Below the pieces are notes generated by a model. It was not told where the DNA came from, ran no database searches, and saw only the letters and a program-made list of their open reading frames with translations. A stretch of 64,000 bases of DNA, taken from positions 3,720,001 through 3,784,000 of the forward strand of contig JBHGNT010000008.1 in NCBI GenBank assembly GCA_043228905.1. Reading direction: 5' to 3'. The DNA is from Azolla caroliniana. Its lineage: Eukaryota; Polypodiophyta. Shown here one piece after another: positions 1-9,640 of the stretch (the first letter of the stretch is position 1; every line of letters begins with the position of its first letter). Made by a program: the position numbers and the translations under genes.

Positions 1-1
1 T

Positions 2-394
2 ACCATCGCTCTTTCAAGTACGGAGGCGGAATACAGGGGCGCTGCCGTAGCTGTGTGTGAAGCCGTATGGCTCAAGAGGATACTCAAGGATCTGGGCATA
101 CCCATCAAGGATCCGACTCCCCTTTACTGCAACAACATGAGCAGTATCTATGTGGCTCGGAACCCGGTGTTCCACGCGCAGACAAAGCACATCAAAGTGC
201 ACTATCACTTCATCCGAGAGCGCGTTCTAGCTGGCGATGTCGACCTACAACACATTAGCACCAATCTTCAAACGACCGACATCTTCACTAAAGCCTTAGG
301 AGCCGACAAGCTATGGCAATTCATGACCGATCTCGGATTAACGATCCCTGACCTGCCAAGCTTGAGGGGGAGTACTGAAGACATTACGCAATAA
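2..394 (+). pseudogene. Ty1/copia RNase H C-terminal fragment
   Basis: The reading frame is open from base 2 to the stop at 392-394 and runs off the left edge. It shows the copia RNase H signature: an ALSSTEAEY block at the start, then the conserved stretch around HAQTKHIKVHYHFIRE, then a DIFTKAL block. This is the C-terminal end of a copia polyprotein, which normally degrades the RNA strand during reverse transcription. The catalytic N-terminal part lies outside the window. The polyprotein ends about 270 bases before the presumed 3' LTR at 662. The frame itself is undamaged, so this could be the end of a fairly young element. Confidence 0.9.
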
Positions 395-661
395 CGTGTG
401 TGTATTCCGCAAACCGCGCACACTACGCAATAACGCGTGGATTTCGCAACCACGCAATGAAGCTGCGAAGAGCCGATCAACCGCGCAAAGCCGCGAAGAA
501 ATACGCAAGCCGAAGCACAGACTACGCAACTACGCACAACGCAAGCTGGAGCACGGATTCTGCAACTCCGCATAAAGCGAGTCGATGCGGATTCCGGAAC
601 ACGAGTTGAAGCGGATTTCGGATACCATCTAAAACCAACCCGACTTGAGCTTGAGGGGGCG

Positions 662-953
662 TGTTGAGAATCAAGCTCAACTTGGTCTAGTGTGTGAACT
701 CACCTTGAGAGTGAATAGACACTCCAACGGTCAAGAGTCACCATTATGTCACCACTTTGTATTCTAGCATTTAGTATGAGTTATAGAATCATATTCTATG
801 ACACATAACTTATGAGCTTTCACATTCCCCATACTCCATGAGTCTTGTAGTTAATGAAGAGAGAGGGTGACTACATAAAGCACCCTCCTCCCGCCTTGTA
901 AAATGTTTAGTCTGTCTCCTTTGTCAATATACTTTTACTTTGCGTATTCTCTG

Positions 954-1010
<57 letters not shown>

Positions 1011-1018
1011 CACACACA
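662..1018 (+). repeat. candidate 3' LTR of the copia element at the left edge
   Basis: A polypurine tract (TTGAGGGGGCG, about 651-661) is followed directly by TGTTGAGAATC, the usual layout of a polypurine tract and LTR start. The segment contains a pyrimidine-rich tail, a (CT)n tract at about 959-1006 and a CA repeat. The right end is placed near the end of the CA repeat only because LTRs end in CA; it is not proven. The matching 5' LTR is outside the window. Confidence 0.5.
959..1006. repeat. (CT)n microsatellite
   Basis: About 24 uninterrupted CT dinucleotides followed by a short CA run. A further (GA)n tract of about 30 bases lies at about 1301-1330. Both lie in LTR-like DNA. Confidence 0.95.
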
Positions 1019-1154
1019 CATAACTCACATCTCTTCTGCTTCACAAGAATCCATCTCTTGATTTTTTACAAACCGAATGAAGGAACCGGATTCGGATATG
1101 AAGAGGACCCGGATGAAATCCGGATGAGATCCGGAAACCGGATTGGATGGACCT

Positions 1155-1297
1155 GGTGAGAATCGGAAGATGGGACATATTTGTAAATATGTCAGAGTGA
1201 GCCCTCTGAGGCTAAATTTGTAAATAGCCTAAAAGACATATAGGTATAAATATGACTTAGGGCAATCACAGTAGTTGTTGTTGTATCATCGTTGTTC

Positions 1298-1332
<35 letters not shown>

Positions 1333-1634
1333 CGTGAGCACTCTTTGTTATAACCGTCGTTTGACGAAGACTGTAAAAGCACGAGGTCGTTGCCTCTGTG
1401 TTACATTTTGTATTCCTTTCTCCCATAGTGATAGTTGGAGTCTGTGGGCTCTCGTGGTTTTTCCCTATTAGGGTTTTCCACATAAACATCATGTGTACTA
1501 CTCTTTGTTGTGTTTGTGTGTACGTGCATTCAACTCCATTCCCATTTCTGTGTTTGATTCTCCATAGAGTGCTTGAGGCTCGGTTGTTGTCGACCATTAT
1601 TCCGCATAAGTACTCTTCAATCTAGTATCAGAGC
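1155..1634 (+). repeat. candidate 5' LTR and primer binding site of a second copia element
   Basis: Bases about 1623-1634 read TAGTATCAGAGC, one change from the plant copia primer binding site that pairs with initiator methionine tRNA. It lies just upstream of a gag start at 1649. The preceding segment, with TATAAATATG-like DNA near 1240 and a (GA)n tract, is therefore probably the LTR. Its left edge is put near 1155, where TGGTGAGAATC resembles the TGTTGAGAATC start at 662; this is inference. Confidence 0.5.
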
Positions 1635-1648
1635 TAATAACATAAGAA

Positions 1649-2667
1649 ATGGAAGAACCGTTTGGCGGCATGTTCAAGCTCACCGGCTCCAACTACTCAT
1701 TGTGGAAGTCGAAGATGAGGGACATGTTAGTGGTTAAAGATCTTTGGTTGCCGGTTTAGTTCGGGGACAAGAGACCGGATAAGATCAACACCACAATGTG
1801 GGAGGTGATGCACATGAAGACGATGGCATACATCCGGTGCTTCATCGACATGAGCCTGCCAACAACTTCAACGAAGAGAGCAAGGCTCATGAACTCTAGG
1901 AGAAGATCGACATCATGTTTCAGAACAAGAACATCGTGAATAGGGTTTAGGTATTCCGGAAGTTAGTGAGGCTTCGGTACCAAGATGGCTCCAGTATGGC
2001 AGAGCACATGAATGTCTTCCAAGGACTAATAAACCAAACAACTTCGCTTGAAGTACCTCTCACCGATGAGGTACTCACATTGCTCCTGCTCGGTTCCCTC
2101 CCTAATAGTTGGGAGACGTTAGTTGTCACGTTGGGCAATGCTAGGCCAAAAGGTAAACAGTTGTCCCTAGCAAGAGTAAAGTCAAGCTTGCTAGATGAAG
2201 AAGCTCGCCGGAAAAACTGGGAGTCCAGAACCGATCGGAAGGCCTTGGTCACAGAAGATGACCATAACCGGGGAAGAGGCTAGTACCGGAGTCCCCAAAA
2301 CCGGGACAAGTTGGGGATGAGGTCAATGTCAAGGGGGAGGCCCACAAGCTTCTATTGCGAGAAGCCGGGGTACTCCCAAAAGAACTGCCGGCATTTCCGG
2401 AAAGAGAAAGGGACCGATAGTATCGATTCGAAGAAGAGTTCGGACCGAAATGGTTCGGATCGAAAGGGAACATCGGCAATCGCGACGAGTGAGGAAGAAA
2501 TGATGCTCATCACCGAGGAGAATGAGTTGAATCTCATTAGCGAAGAGACAACGTGGGTTGTTGATTCCAGAGCGTCGTTCCATTTGACACCAGACCGGAG
2601 ATGCTTCTCATCCTACACAGCCGGTGACCACGGTTGTGTTCGGATGGGGAATGAAGGTATGCGCTGA
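1649..2667 (+). pseudogene. broken copia gag and start of protease
   Basis: The ATG at 1649 opens a gag-like frame (FKLTGSNYSLWKSKMRD) that stops at 1757-1759. The frame then shifts and recovers at about 1966-2280 with a gag_UBN2-like helix-rich region. At about 2330-2400 there is a zinc knuckle that has lost its first cysteine and its histidine. At about 2550-2600 lies the retropepsin site, with the DSGAS motif changed to DSRAS. The sequence is cut off at 2675 by an unrelated LTR. In an intact element these would be the capsid protein and the polyprotein-cleaving protease. Several stops and motif losses show that it is dead. Confidence 0.85.
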
Positions 2668-2675
2668 ATTGTCGG

Positions 2676-3139
2676 TGTTAGACTCATGATCTAATGTAAG
2701 CATGAGATAAGGATGTTAGATAGATAAATAAGAAAGGAGAGAGAGAAAGAAGGGTGTCAATCCACCTGACCACCCCTAAGTGAAGGGATCGAGTCGGACT
2801 CGAGCCTCGATCGGCGTCCCATACCACCACTGTGGCGTCGAGTCATAGTTGGTGCTGGTGCACTCGCTACAAGAGCTGACCCACCACAAGAATAGAGTCT
2901 CGACATAGTCAAAAGATGATCAAATGAGGGTAGTTAGGCGTCATATTTATAGCGATACCCAAGGCCCCCAGGCAAGTTCACACTTGGCCTAATGGGTTGT
3001 CTCAGTCCCGAGGATTAAAAGTAATCCTCCCCTTCTTTACACTCTCATTTAACCCTCACACATATCCATGTGTATAGAATACTACGGTAAATTCTCACCA
3101 CGGGATATTATATGGTCATGCCCATAACATACTCCCCCT
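2676..3139 (-). repeat. candidate LTR (454 bp) with adjacent polypurine tract
   Basis: The segment 2676-3129 begins TGTTA and ends TAACA, as LTR termini do. On the minus strand a polypurine tract (GAGGGGGAGT, plus-strand 3130-3139) sits directly in front of TGTTATGGGC, so this looks like the 3' LTR of a minus-strand element lying to the right. The natural owner is the minus-strand gypsy element starting near 3715. No partner LTR was found beyond 9640. The insertion point interrupts the copia protease frame. Confidence 0.6.
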
Positions 3140-3690
3140 CTTTAAAACATTGCACTCTTGCAATGGAAATTTAGGGAAGTTAGTTCTAAGAGTATTTTCA
3201 CGTTCCTGTTGTCCAGAGGACAGAAATGTAAAATTAGGAAATTAGCAAACGCCGAGTCCGAGTATCATGGGCCACCGACGGCTCGGCTGTGTATTAGGGG
3301 AAAAGTTATTTAAACGAGGACCTGTACCTCAGAGAGGGAGAGAAGAAAACTATAGACGGAAGCACTAGCTTAGGCCATCGTAACTAGATAAACTTGTAAG
3401 GTCACCGACCATAGGCCGTGTTCTGTAATCTTTTTTTGTCATATTAATAGATCTGATTTGTGCCCATTTTGCTCCATGAGTCTGTGCTTTGAACCATACC
3501 TATGAGTTCAACGCCGCCACGTCTATCAAGACCCCGCTAGTGTTTTCTCTCTGAACCCTGTCTCTCTCTCGACGTCTCTGTTACGAGCCTTCACGTACCA
3601 CGCCCTTGAATACCGATAGTCGCAGATCTATCGAAGGTGTTCACCCAAAGGAACGGGTAACAGTTCCCATGTGGCATCTTTGATAGATTT
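3140..3690. other. uncharacterised LTR-like or 3' untranslated DNA
   Basis: There is no coding sequence. A TATTTAAA box near 3309 followed by a purine-rich leader, and pyrimidine-rich CTCTCTCTC DNA near 3560, look like promoter and leader parts of an LTR. It could instead be the 3' untranslated region of the minus-strand gypsy element. No termini or duplicate copy were found. Confidence 0.35.
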
Positions 3691-3714
3691 ATCCATCCAC
3701 TTAATTTTAAATTC

Positions 3715-5920
3715 TCATATTATTTTAGTACGCAGATTTTTTGTTTTGACATCGAGAATTCTTTCTGGTACATGTGGTTTAGAAGATAATTCTTCAGAAG
3801 TAACCAGAGTTTCAGTTGTCATTGTATTGTCACCAGAACCTAGAAGTTCTTTTAGACGACTTACATAAAAAATTGGATGAATTTCAACACCATCGGGAAG
3901 AGCGAGACGGTAGGCCGATGAACTAATCCGTTTGAGGACTGTAAAAGGTCCACAAAACCGTGGGGCTAACTTAGCGCACTTACCCGTAGACAATGTCTTA
4001 GAATTGTGAGGTACACGTAAAAATACCTTTTGTCGAAGGTTGAATACACGAGGTTGCCTATTATGATCGGCGTAAAAACGCGCTCTATCTTGAGCTATTT
4101 TTATATTATCTCATGCAATATGCAACATATCTTGCATATCCTGAAGAAATTTTTGTGTACTTCGCAACTCATCATGATGTATATTAACATCAATCAAGGC
4201 TCGTGGCTGAAAACCATACATCAACATAAAAGGACTATATATCCCGTCGACGTATGTTTGGAGCTGTTATAAGCAAAATCCAAAATTGGGAGATAACGTT
4301 CCCATTTTGTTGGTTTTGCACCAACGTATGCTCGAAGCATGTCCTCAATAATTTGATTTACTCATTTTGTCTGTCCATCGGTTGAGGATGATCCGTGGAG
4401 CTCATGCTCAACGTAGTTTCTAACTTCTTGAAGACTTGCGTCCAAAAGTCACTAGTGAACTTTGGATCTCGATCACTCACAATATCCATCGGTAACCCAT
4501 AAAAACAAAATAACTCGTCAACGAATTGGTAAGCCAATTCAGGAGTTGTTACCGTGGTTTTAGTAGCAATAAATCTGGCCATTTTAGTTAGCCTATGAAC
4601 CACAACCCAAATGGCATCATGACCTTTTTGGGTGCGAGGAAGGCTAACAATAAAATCCATGGATATACTTTCCCACTTATTATTGGGAATGTCCAAGGGA
4701 TGTAAAAGTCCTGCAGCTTTAAGTCGCTCGGCTTTGTTAACCTGACATTGGTGACATTTAGACACATAGTTATGTATGTCAGGATGCATCTTAGGCCAAT
4801 AGAATTGAGTGGAGATAAGAACGAGTGTACAATGTATTCCATGGTGCCTTACTGAGGGTGCATCATGGCATTCAAAAAGAATTCTCTTTTTGACCTCAGG
4901 CAAATCTGGAACACAAACCTTCCCATTACGGTAGAGCAAACCATTAGCAATGTGGAAGTATTCCTTCGAGGATGCGGTGGTGTCTATTCCAGACTCAACG
5001 TTTGCCCAGTATTTTGCAAAATGATTGTCATCGGGATACTTTCCTCGAAGGTGATCATAAAGATATGAAGTTATTCCATTGAAGCTAAGCATGTTAACTT
5101 CACGGATGCGACTTAGTGCATCAATGACAGTGTTCATGGAACCTTTACGATATCGTATGGAAAAATCAAAGTCCTGGATGAGATCAGCCCATCGTGCCTT
5201 ACGACCTTTCAGGTCTTGTTGGTCACAAAAATATTTCAAGAACTCGTGGTCTGTAGTTACCACAAAACGATTTCCATAAAGATAATGGCGGCATGTTTTG
5301 AGTGCATGTATAACTGCAAATAATTCCTTTTCTTGAACCGTATACCGAGATTGAGCAGAATCAAGTTTCTTACTCTCGGATGCTATTGGTTTACCATCTT
5401 GATATAAGACAGCACCTATAGCATAATCGCTTGCATCAATTCCAACTTCAAAAGGTTTTGAAGGATCAGGTAGAAGAAGTGAAGGAGCCTTGCACACTAG
5501 GTCCTTGAGTTCCTTAAAGGCGAGGTCTAGTCTAGCATTCCACCCAATAGGTTTTGTAGACTTACGTGTTTGACCTTTTAGAAGATCAGTAAACGGCGTC
5601 GTCATTTGGGAGTAATTACGAAGGGATTTTCGCAAAAACCCGACAAAACCAAGGAATGGTCGAACTTCTCAAATATTCCGAAGAGTGGGCCAAAGTTTGA
5701 TTTTCTCGATGCCAAAAGGATCAATGTCAACTCCTCGTTCGGTTATCAGATGTCCAAGATAAGTAATTGATTTCTTGAAGAATTCGCATTTTGAGATCTT
5801 AGCGTAAAACTGTTTGTTGCGCAATGTTTGTAAAACAAAGCGGACATGTTTAGCATGTTCTTCTAATGTACGGTTATAAACTAAACTATCATCCAAGAAA
5901 ATAACGAAAATAACGACAAA
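3715..5920 (-). pseudogene. gypsy pol: end of RT, RNase H and integrase
   Basis: Reading leftward from 5920, the RT catalytic site FLDD is at about 5890, followed by the thumb region and a stop near 5670. A long open frame follows from 5635 to 4358. It contains RNase H (start of the domain around VGIDASDYAIGAVL), the integrase zinc-binding H-H-C-C site (HHGIH and CHQCQ), the catalytic D in SMDFIVSLP, the second D in VSDRDPKF and the catalytic E at the very end. One base is missing immediately after that glutamate (near 4357), breaking the frame. Further left, an in-frame stop and a 2-base insertion precede the integrase C-terminus at 3715-3993. All catalytic residues seen are present, so the damage is recent or mild, but no complete protein could be made. 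Confidence 0.9.
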
Positions 5921-7632
5921 TAACGGCTCAAATCTAGTCTTATAGTGTAGTGTGATTTAAGGAATTTTATTCCTTTTTCATTGAAGACAAAATTGGCAAC
6001 CCACCCCCCTTTTGTTTTTCCCTATAAAAGGAGGTCGAGGGGGGCTCATTCGGGAGGACGTTTTGGGAGGAGGACACTATCGCCAATTTTCCTTCGGAGC
6101 TCTTCATCTTCTTATTCACCACTTCTCTTCATCTCATACCCCTTCATCCCCCCATCGCCACGTGCTCGTCTTCTTCGCGTCAGCACTTGAAGTGCTCGTG
6201 AGCCTAAGCTTCGTTGGTTCGATGTTGCTCCGCCCCGTTCGTCATTGCGAGCCCGTGTGCTCGCCGTTCAGGTGGTCGTGGTTTGTTGGGATTGGCATTT
6301 TGGTGGTGCTCGTGTGTTCATCTTCGCCATGTTCAGATTTGCTCTTGTCTCTAAGGGCATTTAGTATTTATGTTTTGATTGAGCTTGTGGTTAACTATAA
6401 GTTGCCATTGTAATCAAACCCTATTTTATAAAGGGTCCTCTTGCGTTGGAATCGAACACGTATTTATCTCTTTGGTCGATATCATTCGTGTTTCTTTCTC
6501 TCCTTCTTTCTTTGTTCGTGTCTTCCTTGTACGTTCGGCCGTCTTGTGACGAGGGAGCATTTCGGGCGTGCCCATGCACCTCTCCTCCTCATAAAGACGT
6601 ACGAGCATTTGTGCGTGTGTTTGTGTCTTCCTTGTACGTTCGGCCGTCTTGTGACGAGGGACCGGTTCGGGCTTGCCCATGCACCTCTCCTCCTCATAAA
6701 GGCGTACGAGCATTTTGTGCGTGTGTTTGTGTCTTCCTTGTACGTTTGGTCATCTTGTGACGAGGGAGCGTTCGGGCGTGCCCATGCACCTCTCCTCCTC
6801 ATAAAGGCATACGAGCATTTGTGTGTGTGTTTGTGTCTTCCTTGTACGTTCGGCCGTCTTGTGACAAGGGAGCGTTTCGGGCGTGCCCATACACCTCTCC
6901 TCCTCATAAAGACGTACGAGCATTTGTGCGTGTGTTTGTGTCTTCCTTGTACGTTCGGCCGTCTTGTGACAAGGGACCGTTTCGGGCTTGCCCATGCACC
7001 TCTCCTCCTCATAAAGGTGTACGAGCATTTTGTGCGTGTGTTTGTGTCTTCCTTGTACGTTCGGTCATCTCGTGACGTGGGAGCGTTTGGGCTTGCCCAT
7101 GCACCTCTCCTCCTCATAAAGGCATACGAGCATTTTGTGTGTGTGTTTGTGTCTTCCTTGTACGTTCGGCCGTCTTGTGACGAGGGAGCATTTCGAGCGT
7201 GCCCATGCACCTCTCCTCCTCATAAAGGTGTACGAGCATTTGTGCATGTGTTTTGTGTCTTCCTCGTACATTCGACATCTTGTGACGAGGGAGCATTCGG
7301 GCGTGCCCATGCACCTCTCCTCCTCATAAAGACGTACAGACATTCGTGTTTGTGTTATCGTCCCCTTGTGCGTTCATCTTGCGTGCTCATCTTGCTTGTA
7401 CCCGTTTGGTCACTTGGCTCATGCGGTGATCTCGAAAGGTCAACGAATCGTGATCAATGAGAGCAACTAGCCTCACAAAAGAAAAGGGCAACGAGACCTT
7501 GCTCAGGAAGGGGTCGGGAAGTAGTATTGTCGTAAAGCAAACCTCGGGTCTTCTCTATCCCTTGAGTACTCCCTAGTCCAAGATCCCCGTCGCCCAAGTA
7601 ACACACGTGCGCGAAACTTCGCGACAGCACGT
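5921..7632 (+). mobile_element. non-coding LTR-like insertion with tandem array inside gypsy RT
   Basis: This block separates two halves of the gypsy RT. It has a clear TATA box (CCTATAAAAGG, 6020-6030) and a pyrimidine-rich leader on the + strand. A TTTATAAAGGG stretch near 6424 comes next, followed by a tandem array at 6522-7363 and 270 bp of unique DNA. The promoter-like left part suggests an LTR or a small non-autonomous LTR element. No matching terminal repeats or target duplication could be found, and about 30 RT codons are missing, so insertion was accompanied by a deletion. No protein domain is encoded. Confidence 0.55.
6522..7363. repeat. tandem array, about 105 bp x 8
   Basis: The phrase CTTCCTTGTACGTTCGG (or a close variant) recurs at 6522, 6627, 6733, 6837, 6942, 7048, 7153 and 7259, giving spacings of 105, 106, 104, 105, 106, 105 and 106. 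Each unit carries TGCCCATGCACCTCTCC and ends in a GT-rich stretch. Because 105 is a multiple of three and stops are rare in the unit, long frames run through the array on both strands. These are a by-product of the repeat, not evidence of protein. Confidence 0.95.
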
Positions 7633-8181
7633 ACAAAATACCGTTTTAGGAACATCGTCCTCACTTATACGAATTTGATGGTAGCTCGTACGGAGATCAA
7701 GTTTCGTAAAATACCGAGCTCCTTGTAGACGGTCAATTAGATCGGCAGCCCCGGGCAATGGATATGAATTCTTAATCGTCACTTTATTCAAGCGTAAGTA
7801 ATTAATACACATACGCCATGTGCCCTCTTTCTTTTTTACCAAGAGAACAGGTGCACCCCATGGAGATTTACTATAACGTATATAACCCATTCGTAAATAG
7901 TCCTTGAGTTGCTTAGATACCTCGTCCTCTTCGAATCGACTTAATCGATAAGGAGGTATACTTATTGGTGCAACGCTAGGTACAATATCTATACGATGGT
8001 CTATATTACGTTTAGGAGGTAAACCATCTGGTAGTTCACTCAAAAAAACATCACGAAAATCATTTAAGATTTCATCGAGTTGTTGTTGTTCAAAATATGA
8101 TAATTGACCCGAGACATTATCAATATTGTAAACGTGAATGTCTGGATCAAGTATACAATAAAATAAAGTAGAACAAGACAA
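7633..8181 (-). pseudogene. gypsy reverse transcriptase N-terminal half
   Basis: On the minus strand this encodes the linker and first half of RT. Typical features are [17 protein letters not shown], the HRIDIVP block, [18 protein letters not shown], and the palm motif with [15 protein letters not shown]. The frame leaves RT after the VPKTVF block at about 7640, where the insertion begins, and resumes at about 5918 with FLDD. The missing segment is the part of the palm just before the catalytic aspartates. Confidence 0.9.
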
Positions 8182-8407
8182 CTCAGATATTGATGGAGAG
8201 AAAACAATCGAAAGAGATTGTTTATTTACACATTAAATAAAATGAGTACAATCCTTCAATACAAAGGTAATTGAATGGTGAACCCAATCAATAGATAAAG
8301 AAGAGTTTTTATTAAAAAATCAGGGATAACCCAGTATTACATCAGTGGTACAAAGATTCATTACATGGAAGTCTACTTCCTCTGTATAAACTTATCAATA
8401 GAAATTC

Positions 8408-8617
8408 CTAATGAATGAATCTCCCCCCGTTGATGTATTGTACTCTTCCATTAGCCAAGTGCACCGTATAGGTGTGATCACTTACGGTGGGTTGGATTCC
8501 CCATATCTGAACCAAACGATCATTCACAAAGTTGTGTGAGCTTCCTGAATCAAATAAATATTGTACAGGAGATCCATTGATATACCCGTTTGCACGTAGT
8601 AAATCATTGGGTCCCAA
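8408..8617 (-). pseudogene. gypsy aspartic protease fragment
   Basis: The minus strand shows a retropepsin-like site LFDSGSSHNFV followed by a strand-rich segment with YTVHLANG. In intact elements this protease releases the mature gag and pol proteins. Frame breaks separate it from gag on the right and from RT on the left (8182-8407 has no open frame). Confidence 0.8.
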
Positions 8618-8699
8618 TACATAGTCAGGGAAAGAACATTTACAATTACTTAAATGATGTGTATAGACCTCAAGGACATTAGGAATCTGACCTTTATGG

Positions 8700-9637
8700 T
8701 CTGCAACTTTTGATTTGTTGTCGTGCTCTTTTCGTTGGAGCTTTCAACATTACTCTTTTGTATGATCCTTCTTTTTCCAAAATACGCAAAAAGGATGTTG
8801 TCGCTTACAATCGCGATCCATGAATTCGTTGGGTGTCTTGCGTTTCCCAGTGAATTGCGACTGCTTAGTCTCGAGCGCTTCGTTGGGTTTGTTATGGTCC
8901 TTCGAAGTGCGTTGATAGCGAAGAACTATTTCAATGGCCTCTTCAAAGGATTTTGGATCCTTATCATGCACTATCCAGTGATAGTTCGAATTGGGGATGC
9001 CATTGACAAAACAAGTTATCAACCAATTGTCCCCTTCTAGACCCGACTTTTGGATTTGGGTTCTAGCATGGTGAACATAGTCTTCTAGCGAGGAAAACTT
9101 CCTGCTAGAGAGGTTCATTAACACTTGTGCTGCCTCGGTTCGAGAGGGAGGTTGCAAAAATTGGCCCTTGAAAACTGTGACAAAATTTGTCCAGGTTTCG
9201 GGCAATTTCCCCAAAGTTCGGAGCCCACGCCACTAAGCGGCGGCCTTACCCCCTAGTTCTTGGCTGACATATGCAATCTTCGTACTATCTAGTGTGGGAT
9301 AGAGCTCAAAATAAGACTCCCATCGGCCCAGCCACGTGCAGCTTGCTTCTTCGGTTCTTTCCTTTTTTTCTCCCGTAAATGGCTTTACGACAAATGATGG
9401 TTCACCCTGACGCTCATCGGGTCTATTAGTCTCATGTTGTAAACTAATGTGCCTCGAGAGCACTTTGAGATTGCTGAAGTTCAAACATTTGATGCACGGT
9501 TGAACTAAGGAAATTTTGTATTTGTAAACAATACGACTCAATGGACATTGGCCCAGGAGGATTTCCTTGAGTTCTTTCCGCTTGAGCGGATGACATCGGG
9601 TCGTTATTCTAAGCCATTGAATGATTATTTCTGGCAA
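8700..9637 (-). pseudogene. gypsy gag
   Basis: Two open stretches (9233-9637 and 8750-9214, read leftward) together carry a Retrotrans_gag domain: LGRWESYFELYPTLDSTKIAYVS near 9290-9350, then the helix-rich block with WTNFVTVFKGQF and LEDYVHHARTQ, then a basic tail. One frame break lies near 9215-9232. A zinc knuckle is not clearly preserved: the tail shows CVFWKKKDHTKE, which has lost cysteines. Gag would form the virus-like particle. Confidence 0.8.
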
Positions 9638-9640
9638 AGA

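Larger units (their letters stand above)
3715..9640 (-). mobile_element. degenerate Ty3/gypsy retrotransposon, minus strand
   Basis: Reading right to left, the order is gag, protease, reverse transcriptase, RNase H, integrase, which is the gypsy order. The best preserved part is a 425-codon frame covering RNase H and integrase. The reverse transcriptase core is interrupted at about 5921-7632 by foreign DNA that also replaced about 30 residues. The element has single-base frameshifts and no 5' LTR at its right end. Its 3' LTR is probably the one at 2676-3129. The C-terminal integrase sequence (GPF...YRLALP...HPIFYVSRLK) is typical of chromovirus-like gypsy elements. Confidence 0.85.

Noticed and set aside
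6440-6465. Primer binding site near TTGGAATCGAACACG
   Set aside because: It resembles a tRNA T-arm complement only loosely and has no TGG plus acceptor-stem match, so it was not called.
6441-7460. 339-codon open frame, and long opposite-strand frames, in the 105-bp array
   Set aside because: Frames are open in more than one phase and on both strands because the repeat unit lacks stops. Unit length varies between 104 and 106, so no single protein frame is maintained. There is no known domain.
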